64,000 bases of DNA, from assembly GCA_004009845.1 (NCBI GenBank), contig RMBW01000138.1:1-64000 (forward strand), given 5' to 3'. This DNA comes from Davidsoniella eucalypti. Lineage: Eukaryota > Ascomycota > Sordariomycetes > Microascales > Ceratocystidaceae. The notes beneath the pieces are model-generated. The model saw nothing but the letters and a program-made list of their open reading frames with translations, made no database searches and was not told where the DNA came from. The translations under genes were made by a program, and so were the position numbers. This document shows positions 20,490-31,800 of this stretch, piece after piece (the stretch's first letter is position 1; every line of letters begins with the position of its first letter).

Positions 20490-21353
20490 ATGGCTTCCAA
20501 CAATGAGATCGACTCGCCAAACGGCCGTATCTCGCCTTTCATGGCACACTTCCTCAGTGACTTCACCCTCGGTTTTAGTGATGGCCTCACCGTTCCCTTT
20601 GCACTCACGGCCGGCCTATCCTCCCTAGGAAAATCAGACACCGTGATCTACGCTGGTCTTGCCGAGCTATGTGCCGGCAGTATCTCGATGGGCATTGGTG
20701 GTTTCCTGTCTGCCCGTGATGCTCTGCCCGAACGCCAATGTACATCCAAGGCTTCGGATGAGGAGGAAGCTGAATGCCTTGACGAAACAAAGCAGATGAT
20801 TGTCTCGTCAGACGACGAGTCTATGCGTTCACCTATATCGAGCGTCAGCCAAAGCCCTCGGTATAGCCTGGAGAGTGTCTCTGAAGACTGTATCGTTCGC
20901 ACATACCTTGCCCCTCTAGGCCTAGGCTCTGACGAGACCAACCAACTCATCACCACCATCGCAGCCAAGGGACAAATCCAGCGTGCGGCACACCGTATCC
21001 AGAGCTACATGGACAGCATCAGCGCAAATGCCGAAGACAGTAACGAACCTACAGCCAACACGCCCGTCATGTCTGGTGTGGCTATTTCTACTGGCTACAT
21101 AACCGGCGGCCTGATTCCCATGCTTCCTTACTTTTTTGCCCCAACTGTCGGTCTAGGCTTGATCTGGAGTATCATTATGTGTGCTATTGCGCTGTTCTCA
21201 TATGGAGCTGGCAAGAACTACGTTCTAGGTGGCCGCAAGCCGTCTTTGAGCAAGTGCCTCTGGGAGGGCACCCACATGCTAGTCCTTGGAGGTGTTGCGG
21301 CTGCGGTTGCCGTGCTCTGCGTGAATCTGGTAGAAGGTTCACATGAGTCATGA
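20490..21353 (+). CDS. CCC1/VIT1-family vacuolar iron (manganese) transporter
   Basis: An intronless 287-aa protein. Family signature FSDGLTVPFALTAGLSS lies in the first membrane segment (about 28-46), with Asp31 at the conserved ion-path position. Other membrane segments are about 52-75, 194-216, 218-240 and 263-282. This five-segment topology is that of Ccc1/VIT transporters, which move Fe2+ (and Mn2+) from cytosol into the vacuole for storage and detoxification. The cytosolic loop between segments 2 and 3 (about 76-190) is long and carries an acidic, Ser-rich stretch (SDEEEAECLDET, SSDDES, then several SP sites) in front of the helical part. That stretch is unusual compared with compact VIT loops and might be a phosphorylation region. 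The start ATG follows a long CT-rich leader. Confidence 0.88.
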   Translation: MASNNEIDSPNGRISPFMAHFLSDFTLGFSDGLTVPFALTAGLSSLGKSDTVIYAGLAELCAGSISMGIGGFLSARDALPERQCTSKASDEEEAECLDETKQMIVSSDDESMRSPISSVSQSPRYSLESVSEDCIVRTYLAPLGLGSDETNQLITTIAAKGQIQRAAHRIQSYMDSISANAEDSNEPTANTPVMSGVAISTGYITGGLIPMLPYFFAPTVGLGLIWSIIMCAIALFSYGAGKNYVLGGRKPSLSKCLWEGTHMLVLGGVAAAVAVLCVNLVEGSHES

Positions 21354-22559
21354 GTGTGTTTCCAAATTTTGGAAATAGATGTATGATGATAGTATCATCT
21401 TGGGAAGGAGAGAATACATTAACAGTACTTCGTCTTAGTGTATTGTAAGTGTCATATACAAACCGAGACGAAGGGTGGTACCAGACATTTGCATTATCTT
21501 ATAGTTTTTTTTTGTGGCATATACCAATACATAATACAATATACATAGCATATCACTCAATATTTTCACATCCAACTAGCTCTATAACCACTGAAATTCG
21601 TTCTTCGAGTCACCGTTTTTTTTGTTGCCTTTCCCCTATGATTTCCATATCACCATCTCTTGTTCAAGTCAAGTATAAACAAAGTCCATTCGTTATGCTA
21701 CTCCTGTGTGTTGGAAGCTCTGTTCAATTCAAAAAGAGGATTGTAAGTCAACCCTAAACAAGATCAAATCTAATTAATTAACTATTGGAAATCTCATTAG
21801 TGATCGTTAATCATAAAGGCCTCTTGTTGCTAGTGTGGTTTCCAGATTCTTATCAGCAGATTTCCCATTCCATGATGTACGCAGTACTGTGTAAATCCAC
21901 CAGTGACTATATTCTTTCAGCTGGTCACAGGATTTACATTCAAAAGGGCCATTGTGTTTCCACTGGTAATGATACTTGTAAACATCACACTGTCTGGTTC
22001 TGGAATTAGAACTTAGCCCAACTCAATCCTTGCGAGACTGTTGTAGAGGTAGACATATAAGGGAGACTCTGCAAAGACGCCAGTCAATGGACAGCACATA
22101 CTCCTTTTTGCTATTGTCAATATTCATCATATTCAGCCGGTTCCGGCGGCGACAAAATTCTACGGCAATGGACACGTACAGCAGCTTCACAATGACGAAA
22201 CAGCCTGAATTCACATCATTCCTGTAGGGAGTGCGTCGTAGCGATGTGGAAGAGTGCCCGAATACCCTAGTGACAAACGATGGAACCAGATCTGTGTCCT
22301 CAGAGGCAGGGAGATGTGTTTGGTCCACTCTTCTTGAGCCTGGGGATGAGGAAGTTTGTGGATGACATTGTCGTGGTCGACCGAGGGTCGGACTTCCCGG
22401 ACACTGCTGCCGCTTTGCTTGCAGACCCGGAAATCGGGGTCTCTCTCGACCTGCCCAAGGCGAAGGTCCTACGTCCTACGTGTTCAGGATTGCCGTGAGT
22501 CAACCGGCATAGAGGTTACTTGACACCTTCCTTGGCCCGACTGCTGCCAGGCAAATACA
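21354..22559. other. Intergenic 1.2 kb, no convincing gene
   Basis: AT-rich 3' flank of the transporter gene and unassigned DNA. A short frame at 22280-22498 reads KFVDDIVVVDRGSDF and may be part of the decayed region downstream, but no family was recognised. Confidence 0.4.
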
Positions 22560-22980
22560 CATCTCTGTCTAGAACAGCTGTCACTACAAGAAGCTCAGTT
22601 GGTACTCTGCTTGTGTACCCAACAAACTCTCCGGCACCTGGTAAGAACCCTAGGCCCCAACGGCCTGGAGGACATCTGGTCTATCCTTGATAACCTCCTC
22701 TTAGACGCAACCCTCCGGACCAGAACAATCGGACTCCCCATACTCTGGTGGAAGCCCATTGAGTAACACGAGAAAGATGGTCTGAGAGGGAAGAATGGGG
22801 CATGGCGCCACGCTGCCAACTTATCCCGTGGATCTTCCTTGAGCCCAAGGGAGGCGAAGATGATGCGTTTGAAGACTGTGGAGAAGACTTATTGGGATGG
22901 ATCGGGGGATGGTGATGATCTTGGGGGCGTTGCTTTTGGTGTTGATGTTGATGATTATTTTTATTTATAGCCTAGAGATT
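22560..22980 (+). pseudogene. Decayed coding fragment, unknown family
   Basis: A plus-strand frame reads CLEQLSLQEAQLVLCLCTQQ and then LRHLVRTLGPNGLEDIWSIL, with leucine spacing and codon use that look like former coding sequence. It is interrupted by TAA after WWKPIE. The same frame continues past the stop and runs into the inverted repeat tail. It is helical and Leu-rich; no family recognised. Confidence 0.35.
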
Positions 22981-23052
22981 TATCTAAGAGCTCCTTTTCG
23001 ACTCCGGGCGAAGGCCGTGTTTTCTGGCACCAATTTTTTATGTTCCTAGTAT
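22925..23052 (-). repeat. Dispersed repeat with retrotransposon-like 3' tail (copy 2)
   Basis: Minus-strand copy of the module at 8252-8350: the same GGTGCCAGAAAACACGGCCT core, CGCCCGGAGTCGAAAAGG and TTAGATAAATCT, ending in an AT-rich ATCATCAACATCAACA tail towards 22925. The longer trinucleotide tail supports a retroposon 3' end. Identity of the parent element is unknown. Confidence 0.6.
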
Positions 23053-23580
23053 CCGGGACTGCTCAGACTAGTCTGTTGTCCTTATCGTTCTGGATCTCAG
23101 GTCTGTCAGAGTCGTTCATACCACTACCCGAGGTGGGTATCTCGGAGCGCTTGTATCTTATCTGCCAGACTGGACTTGAGGTTGCCATCTTTAGTAGGGT
23201 TTCTCGTTCTTTGCTCCTGTTTGAGCCATTTTGTCGCCCTAAATACACCCGGTAGTGATGCCATGCTAGATATAACCGAAGTGCTCCCTACATGTCCTCG
23301 CTATTGTCCTACTGAGTTCCTCCGCGGCCTTGTGGTGTTCGGCCTCGGCATCTCTCAATTCTGGCTCGCACTCAGAGGGCAACACTTTGAAGGTTCCAGT
23401 TGCCCGGCATTTCCGGCTCTTCTCGTGTTGTGCTTTGCACTTCATTTGATCATGCCAACACGAACCTGTGATAGCTTCTCCTTGAGTTGCTCCCTCACAA
23501 TGAAAACACTTTGGGTTTCCTCTGTGTTTTTCAACAACCTACTAGGGGGACGGCTGTGAAGAAAGTTTGGCTTAGCTCAA
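23053..23580 (-). pseudogene. Decayed Cys/His-rich gene fragment upstream of repeat tail
   Basis: Minus-strand reading shows KCFHCEGATQ, then CWHDQMKCKAQHEKSRKC (a possible zinc-binding cluster) and a helical stretch ELRDAEAEHHKAAEELSRTI, then stop codons. A short Ser/Asp-rich frame ends at QNDKDNRLV just before the repeat tail at 23052. No intact start or domain is seen. It may be an internal part of the same retroelement or a captured host fragment. Confidence 0.4.
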
Positions 23581-26084
23581 TTCTGCTGAGCCCTTTTCAA
23601 TCTTTCGACATCGACCTTGCGATAGTTTTCTTCTTGTACATACAGAAGCTGTATCTGCAAGGTATGTGTTGAAAATTCAAGTATCACGGCTTTGTCTAGG
23701 GTTATATTGTGATAACCCTAACCAGCAGTAATCTATTTATAGCCCTAGTTAGTCTTTCCATTGAGGTTAGTTTCTTGGCGGCAACATAAGTATATGTAGG
23801 GTACACCATAACTTTTCTAGATCATGATGAGGAGATCAGTACTTTGATATACTAATTCATGTAAGAACAATCCGCCGTAAGCTAAATGAGCGGCTTCCTA
23901 TGCTCAAGGTGATGATGATTAAGCGAACCGAGTTATCTATGGCAACATATTTTATAAAAATCCATACACATCTATCTATTTTAAGTTGAGGTGCCGTGTT
24001 CCCGCATTCATTGCTTACACAGAACTAAGAACAAGGGGGTTGATGACGCTAAATGATACTTTCGAGGTACATGATGTAGGCTAGAATATGCGCGAGGAAG
24101 ATGGACACGGGCGGTAGGATGTAGATGTATGCATAAAAGACATGAAGCATGAAGAATAAAAGAGGTGTAACGTATAGGTTGGCTACATTTTTCACTGTGT
24201 ATCTCGTACACGGAGATAGAGATCAAAGTCTGGTACTTGTTTGGTGTTTGGTTTGGTGTATGTGGCTAGCCAACAACATAAGCAAACATTGGCGGCAGAA
24301 GATCAAGTATGGAGCAATGTGATTGGCAACAGCAAAAGGGTGGGATTGTGACGGGACAATGCCATTATGTGTGAAGGTGTACTTAAACGGAGTTGCCTTG
24401 AGATCCTGAGCCGAGATATATCGAGCCAGACGTCCATCTGTTGGTGATTACATATTGTGTATCCGTATACATGTGTAAGACTGGATGAATCGGCAACACA
24501 ATTTGCAGCTGTGATAACCAAGGCAGCTAATAATGGCCAAGTTGAAGCAAGAAACGACAGGGCTAGGACGAAATTAGATTTTGATTCCTTGTACTAAGCT
24601 CACAGACTGCAGATCAGAGACGGCAAAACAGAAGAAGTGAGCGACTATCTTGGGGGGACACCGCTCTTGGTGTAAGACACGCATTATTTCGTAGGCTCAG
24701 CGCCTACAGAGCTAAAGACGTGTTGCATCTACAGCGAGAAAATGGGTTTGTTGGCAGAGACATACTAAAGAGTCTCTACAAGTTACAGTGTTTGCTTGAC
24801 TCAATCTAAGCTTGCCCGCCTGTTGGCTGACAAGCAGGGGCGGGTTTGCGCTCTTTTGTCTTTTTGTGGGTCGGGCGTCAACTGAAGGCCTCTGATTGGC
24901 TGGCCGTGTGCGTTCACTGAAGCCAATCACGGCGATATAACAAGGTTCCGCCAAGATGATAGATGACGGGAAACAACAGATGTTGGCATTGTGCGATGGA
25001 CACTCGATGTAGCACATCGAAATTGCCCGAGAAATTACCTCGCAAGAGACAGATTGAGCAAGCGTCTTCAAGTTTCGTTGCTTTTTCCTGGCCGGCGGGC
25101 ATCACCTATCACTGGTATGGTTAACATGTGAGCCAACAATAGCGGGCTTGGCAGGATGTGTCTGATGAGATGTGACTGGCTAGGACAGAGAAGGATGAAA
25201 CAAGATTCTGGGCACTTTCTGGACCGAAGCCGTCCAGCCCAAGGCTTTTGCTGGCTTGTCATGGTGGACTTGCGTAGCTGTGTTAGGTGCCAGCGACTTA
25301 CATGGCCGGTTTCAGCGCGGACAGGGTTTCTTTACAGACTCTTTCGGCCGTTATTGCATGTTTGTGTACAAAGATGGACATGAGAGGAGACTACATAACT
25401 GGCATATATCAGGTTTGCTGTACTGGCGTGGTAGCAGCTGGACCAACAGCCCGATTATCGCAAAAGACGGGAAGCGAGGGGGGCGCGAGAAGCCATATCA
25501 CAGCCAAGAAACACTAGTAAAATTGAGATTCGATGATCTGCCCTAGATGCGTGAACGACGAGACCAGTAAGCAAGCTCTACATATGCACATATATTGTCT
25601 CCGATGTTCGAGTACTGTGTGAGTGGTTTGGGGCCCAGATGAGAGACCGTGTAGGCACTTTTTGTTTCGGTAATAAATAGTTATTTTATGTATTTATCTC
25701 GTAGCATACGGTAGATTGCTGTAACAAGTACTGAAATCTTGCCTGTGAAAAGCTGCCGTTTCGGGGTTGATTTGAGAGGTTGAAATGAGACCAAAAAGGA
25801 CTGCTGGGCTAGACTGGGGAAACGAAAAAAGAAACCCAAGGAGAGAAAACGACCTTAAAAGAACACAAGATCCGCTCATGTACAGCGCGCCTGTTGTTTG
25901 TCATGTCTGTTTTTCTTTTTATTTCGTTTTGCACGTTCCGTATTCTTGACTTCACATATAATACTTTGTTTCACTATATCATCCCACAACATAATCGTCA
26001 GAGCATCTACTATTCACCCAACACTACAACACATTAGTACTGAGAATTCACACATATCAACATCCCGAGCCACTAATCTTCATC
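23581..26084. other. Intergenic 2.5 kb, no convincing gene
   Basis: Several frames of 60-120 codons on both strands without recognisable domains or consistent codon use. Near 23715 and 23752 are short CCCTAA/CCCTAG stretches. The stretch 25890-26084 is C/T-rich and likely the leader of the gene at 26085. Confidence 0.45.
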
Positions 26085-28526
26085 ATGAAGATTGGCTGCC
26101 TGCAGTTCTCGCCACTCAAAGGCGATCTTGACACTAATATCTTGCGGGCCAACGATATCCTGCAGGCTGCCGACACCGATAACATAGACCTTCTCGTCCT
26201 ACCCGAACTTGCATTTTCCGGTACGTATTCCGTGTGGTTGTACCGCTAGCATTTCTTTTATAAGCGGACGGCGTTGAAAAGGTTCAACTAACATGTCCTA
26301 TTTATATAGGAACTGGGTTCAAGAGTCTTGCCGAGGCATCACCCTATCTCGAACCGACTGCTAGTGGCATTAGCACAGCCTGGGCCAAGACGACCGCATC
26401 ACAATATGACTGTAATGTTGTGATTGGATACGCCGAGCGTGCACGAAAAGGCGCCTCGTTCCAGCACTTCAACTCGGTGGTTGTTTTGAATAATGACGGT
26501 GATGTTCAAGCCAACTATCGTGCAGTACAACTACAGCCCGGCGAGGAATACTGGGCTGATGAGAGCAGTCATGGGTTCTTCGGCGACTGGATTGCCGGCC
26601 TTGGCCCTACGGCCATCGGACTTTCTATGGATATCAAGTACGTGCAAATACTAACCGCGTTGAGTGATACATAGCTGTGTACTAACAAGATGTGTCAGCT
26701 CATACAAATTCAAGGAACCGTGGTCTAGATTCAACTTTGCCTTCCATACGCTCCAGGTGGAGGCCAGCCTGGTCATTCTTTCCATGGCCTGGCCGACAGC
26801 CGACTCCTCTCAGGGATATGCTGCCACGCCTTTCGACCCTGACATGGAGACTTTGACATACTGGGTTTCCCGTCTGGAGCCACTTATCCGGTTCGAAAAC
26901 CAAGAAGAGATCATCGTGGTGTTCTCTAACCGTATGGGCCGTGACGAAGATGTCACATACGCTGGGACGAGCACTGTTCTTGGTGTTCTAGACGGAGAAG
27001 TAACCATCTATGGCATTGCAGGCCGTGCCGAATCAACTCTTCTCGTTGTGGATACTTGTGCAACACCAATGGGAAAACTTGTGTATCGTCCCAAGACTGA
27101 CATGGCTTCTGAGCGAGCCGTCCAACAAGAAGCATTCGAAGCCCGCGCGCGTATACCTGTGCGACCCAAGTCTCCGAATTGCTATATTCAACCGATACGA
27201 CCACGCGGCGGCCCAAGATTGAAGCTTGCTACTGGGTCAGATATGATCAAGCCAGATGCCAACTATGTGCATACAGTCACGCCGATCAACCCCAAGTCGA
27301 AAGGCTTCTCAGCCATCGCTGGGCTCCGGAATACACGAACACAGCTTGCAGATTTGACCGAGGCCATATCACCAGTTGAATCCCCACCAGAGCGTTCGGG
27401 TCGGTGGATGCGTCAACCAGCCTTGAGCTCATCACAGACTACCTATAGCCGAACGAAGGCAGAGTCCGTGGTACCATCAGAGGGGCTCCTTTCTCCTGGC
27501 CTAGATGGAATTTCACATATGTCAGGATCAGATGTCTATTCTGACCTTTTCGATCAAGAACTTGGTTCGACACGCTCAAGCCAGGAGTTTGTACCTAGAA
27601 AGAAAAGCCCTGGCTTACGGCTTCCTGAAATGACCGGCGGTCGCCGAGTCGAAGACAAGGCAAACTATAGATATCCGACATCTCAAAGCAGTAGCCAACT
27701 ACGCCAAAATGAGCGATCTCACGCAGATACTCGTCGCCGGCCTTCTATCTCCACGCAGTTGCCACCAAACATGCCTGAGCCAAGAATTCGCGAGACTATC
27801 ATCAATGCTGCCCCGAAAGCGCACGATAACTTGATGGTTAGCGGCTCCTTGATTCCGATCGCGGCTAGTCCAAGTATTTGGAGCGGTTCGCCATCACCGT
27901 ATGGGCCATGTGGTGGTATAGAGCCCTCAACATCGCCACCAATTCCCCGCAAGCAAAAAGATCCGCGCATCGAAGGACAAAAGGCCCTACGGTTGCAAAT
28001 CGGATCAATGCGTGCACGCTCAGCCTCGCAAACCCGCGGTCCGAATTGCCGGTCTATCGAGAGAATGCCGACCCCACCGAGAAGAGTTCCAGCCAGCGCT
28101 CACCCAGACTCAGACGGTCATTTCGTCTGGCCTCCAGTCAAAGGCCACAGAGAGCAATCGCGAGATCATAGCCGCGATGCGACAATCGAGTATGCCGCTT
28201 CACATCAAGTGACGTTGCAGGAACTCAAGGCGGCAAATGGCCCGCCGTTGCCAGGCGGAGAGTGGTGGGTGGACGAGTGGATGAATCGTGAGATCAAAGA
28301 CGTGCGACACCTGAATGGAGCAGCACCTCCACAAGAAGAGCAAACAAGATCTATTCGTGCGGGTAGTGTAGGCGGAAAGAGTATCGGCTCGAAGACGAAG
28401 ATGATCCGGCCGGGGCCAAAGACGCCGAAACCGATGAAGCTGTTGTTTGATGCCAGTCAGAACGTGAGCTTTGCTTCTGAGATTGGACGGCCGACGTCGT
28501 CACAAGGGCATAGAGACAGGTTTTAA
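26085..28526 (+). CDS. Nta1-like carbon-nitrogen hydrolase-fold protein, catalytic residues altered
   Basis: Three exons (26085-26220, 26310-26637, 26699-28526) give 763 aa. The N-terminal ~270 residues follow the fold of N-terminal amidase Nta1, which deamidates N-terminal Asn/Gln in the N-degron pathway: start MKIGCLQFSPLKGD, catalytic Glu41 in LLVLPELAFSG, and the NSYKFKEPW block. The position of the nitrilase Lys (YRK in Nta1 relatives) reads YRA (Ala117). The nucleophile Cys position (GICMD in relatives) reads GLSMD (Ser151). Two of three catalytic residues are therefore replaced, so amidase activity is doubtful. The C-terminal ~490 residues are polar, Pro/Ser/Arg-rich and probably disordered. 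Introns (89 and 61 bp) have standard borders and a TACTAAC branch site. Fold assignment is firm; loss of activity is inference from residue comparison recalled, not aligned by machine. Confidence 0.78.
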
Positions 28527-28883
28527 ATGTAATATAGGAAGCAAATACAATACAAATGGTATCTTTTTCAGTATCACATCGAAGTGTCGAGGTTTAACTT
28601 AAAATACGCGCGTTAAGCGCAGACTGTTATGTCAACAAGCGCGATAGCGTCTATCCAGCTGACTCAGCGATGGCAACAGCCCCACCTTTCGTCATGTTCG
28701 TCGCGACCCACTTGTTCCCTCGAATCAGTAGTAGTAAAAAGTTGAAAAAAGTTTCTCAGCGCCTGTTTTTTTTCTGCCTTCTATCGTTATTTCGACAAAT
28801 CGTTGATTCGAATCACGCGGAGAGTGGTTGACGATATCATTTTTTATCATCGCAACTAGTGCCGGACATGTCCATTTTCAACC
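28527..28883. other. Intergenic, shared 3'/5' flank
   Basis: 357 bp between the Nta1-like stop and the TFIIIC start. Contains a T-run (about 28767-28774) and CT-rich leader; no further feature. Confidence 0.5.
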
Positions 28884-31800
28884 ATGCCGTATGATCTGGA
28901 GAGTTTAATTGATCTTTTGATCTTGCGGATAGCCACGTCGGGCTTTGATGGTAAGTTTGGCGGCTTGGTTTGCTTTATTTATATTGCTTTATTTATATTG
29001 CTTATTGCTGGGACAGAGCTTGACTTGGGGCCTTGGTTGCGCCTGCATCAAGAACGCTTTACGGTGCAGTCCGTGGCATATCAGATGAAAGCCCATCTTC
29101 TGCTGCGTTGTCTCTGGCCTTGTCACTGTGTTTTCTTACTTGTGTTTCCTTACTGACTAGTCTGTTTACAGGATGCACCGTGGCCGATCTGGTCAAAGCC
29201 ATCGAAGAACAGTGTGGTGGCGATCAAGATGCCGCTTCATCGTCTGCTGGTTCTGCGGCCGACCATGTGTCCGGCTCAGCTTCGATGATTTGGCAATGGA
29301 TCGTCGAGCGCCCCGATGTGTATGTCGGAAGCAGCGATCGCCGTCTTATGAACAGCCTCAGCCTAGCACAAGTCCTTGCCATGCCCGAAGCCCCCCAAGA
29401 CTCCGAGACGGAAGACCCGGGTGCGTTCCGGCCTCGCGTTTTCGCATCAGATGAGGTCATGTGGAAGTCCATCGCAGGCCACGGCCCCGATCTGAAGCGG
29501 GTGCCCAAGTTCGAGTGGGAGGCTCTGGTTGGCATCGCCTCGACTCGAGAGGAGGGAATCATCCAGGGCAACCTATGCCGTCTGACGAACCAGGACAAGC
29601 GTTCGCTGCCAAAGCGCACCGATGCGCTGGCCAAGAAGAAGTACATCGAAAAGCGCGCAACGCTTGTCCGCGGCACGAAGACTAGCAAGCTTTGGCTTAG
29701 ACGTTATGCGCCGCCTTTGTTGACGACGGATGGCCAGGGAGGAAGCACCAGCGCCGCAACCTTTGACGCTGCGCTCCCCCGCCAGATCGAAACGGATAAC
29801 CTTGAGCCTGTACCCTGGGCGGCCGCTTGGACGGGCCAGGCTATCGACTACATGCTATTCGGAAAGACAATCATTGCAACCGTGCGCGCCTTTGGGGTTC
29901 TTCGGTACGACGATCTGCGCACCAAGCTTGGAATCCAGCATCAACGATGGCAAATGCGTGTCATGGCCCGCAGTTGCCGGTTTTTCGTCAAAGCCGGCGC
30001 GCTTCAGTTTGTCGCCGCCTCCATGAACGACCGCGTGTATCGAGACTGTCTGAAGTTTGTCAACGACATATCTCCCGAGGCCTGGGCAGTCTATCTTTCG
30101 TCCTCGGCATCCACCAAGAAGACTAAGAAGACTCGACGCCAGCAGATCAAAGAGATCAAGGAAAACTCTGATGATGCTGAAACATACGAGCGTCGTCACC
30201 GTCTGCCTTTGAACCGCTGGACACCTGATATTCCCTTCCAAGATATTATTATGGACGCAATGTTGGCGGCTGGCGATGACGGCATCACCAATACAGAACT
30301 GACAGCTGGTACACTGGCGCCTTCATTCGGCCGCTATGTTGCTAACCTGTCCATGTCTATAACCGCAAAAGATCTACAGCCGCCGCATCTGCAACACCTC
30401 CAAATCCGATCAGAACTGACACGTGACGGTAAAACAACTACCTATCGTTATTACCCACCAAGTGCCAACAATGCCAAGAATGATTCGGAAGCTCGACAAA
30501 TAGACGGTCCCTCAGAAGAAGATATCCGCAATGACCCAGCACTCAAATATGGATTTGCGCCCATTGAATCTATATCAACGACCACTGGCAATGGAACACC
30601 AGGATCCAAACGTGGCCGTTCAGGGAAGAACTCCAAGACGCGCAAAAAGGTGGTTATCTTGGATGAAACTGGCGTTGAAGACGAGACTCCCCCAGTGACC
30701 GTGACAACACCCAGGCCACCAGTCAAGCCTAGAGGAAGACCTAGAAAGCCGAGCAATTCTATTCTAGATCATTTCAAGCCTGTCGAACCACCCGTTGATA
30801 TGGACGTTGACGTCAAGGCCGAGACAACGAGCGACACGACACCAGATAAGCCCACGACTGAAGAACAGCAGTCTGATAGTCTTTTGGAGCAGGCCGGGGA
30901 TGAATCTTCCAAGCCTACTGAATCTATTGCCGAAGAAACTGCTCCAGATGCTGAAAGTACCGAACAGCCCACGAATGAGGATCAAACTGCAGCCGCAAAA
31001 TCTCCCCCTAAGAGAGGCCGTGGCCGTAAAGGCGGCCGTAAATCCGCAGCTGCTGCAGCGTTCACGTGTCCATCTTGTGATGGGTCATGGAAGAACATCA
31101 TTGGTCTCAAGTATCATCAGACAAAGTCACGGACCAAATGCAACCCGAGCTGGGAAGACAAGCCAGTGACACCCAAGAAAGTCTCATTTTTGGCTCTTAA
31201 TAACATCGAGTCACCACGCATAGAAACTCGGTTCTCACGGCTCCATGAATCGGCGCTTGCGGACCAAGATGAGTCCGGGGATAGAACAAGCGAAGCTATT
31301 AATAATGCCGGTGCTTCTGTCGACACAACGCTGTCCTCTATCAAAAAGCCTGGATCTCGAGTCCGTGGAGGCCTTGTACTCGATAGCTCTCGGAATCTGT
31401 CCCGAGTAAACTCCACCAGGGCTACACGATCTCTAGCACAGTCTTCGTTCCGCGCCTTAGCTCCCGGTGAAACGTTCTCATCGCCTCACCAGCAGAACAC
31501 CAATGTACTCCAAGACTCTATAGCACCAGTCACGCCTCTCAAGAATGCCTCCGCCAAGAAGCTAAGCAGACACCGATCATTAGCTAGTCGTGTTGGAGAA
31601 GCACCATCAACCCCAACGACGCCATTGTGTGTATCAACATCTCATCGTGTCGAAGCCGCTTCTGTCACGAATACTCCTAGAACCCCATCTTCCATCACCA
31701 ACATGCCGCCTCCTTCTCTTCACACTCAATCTGTGCCTCAAACACCGGTCCAGCAGACGCCAGCTGCCGATTCCGAGTATCCCGAATCCATTCTCAGCAA

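Noticed and set aside
22280..22498. Frame containing FVDD, suggestive of a reverse transcriptase catalytic box
   Set aside because: No other RT motif nearby; the four residues alone are not evidence.
24712..25546. Frames of 75-119 codons on both strands
   Set aside because: Mutually overlapping, no coding bias or known family seen.
28796..28830. GATTCGAATCAC, resembling a tRNA B box
   Set aside because: No matching A box, acceptor stem or anticodon arm at suitable distance; not a tRNA gene.
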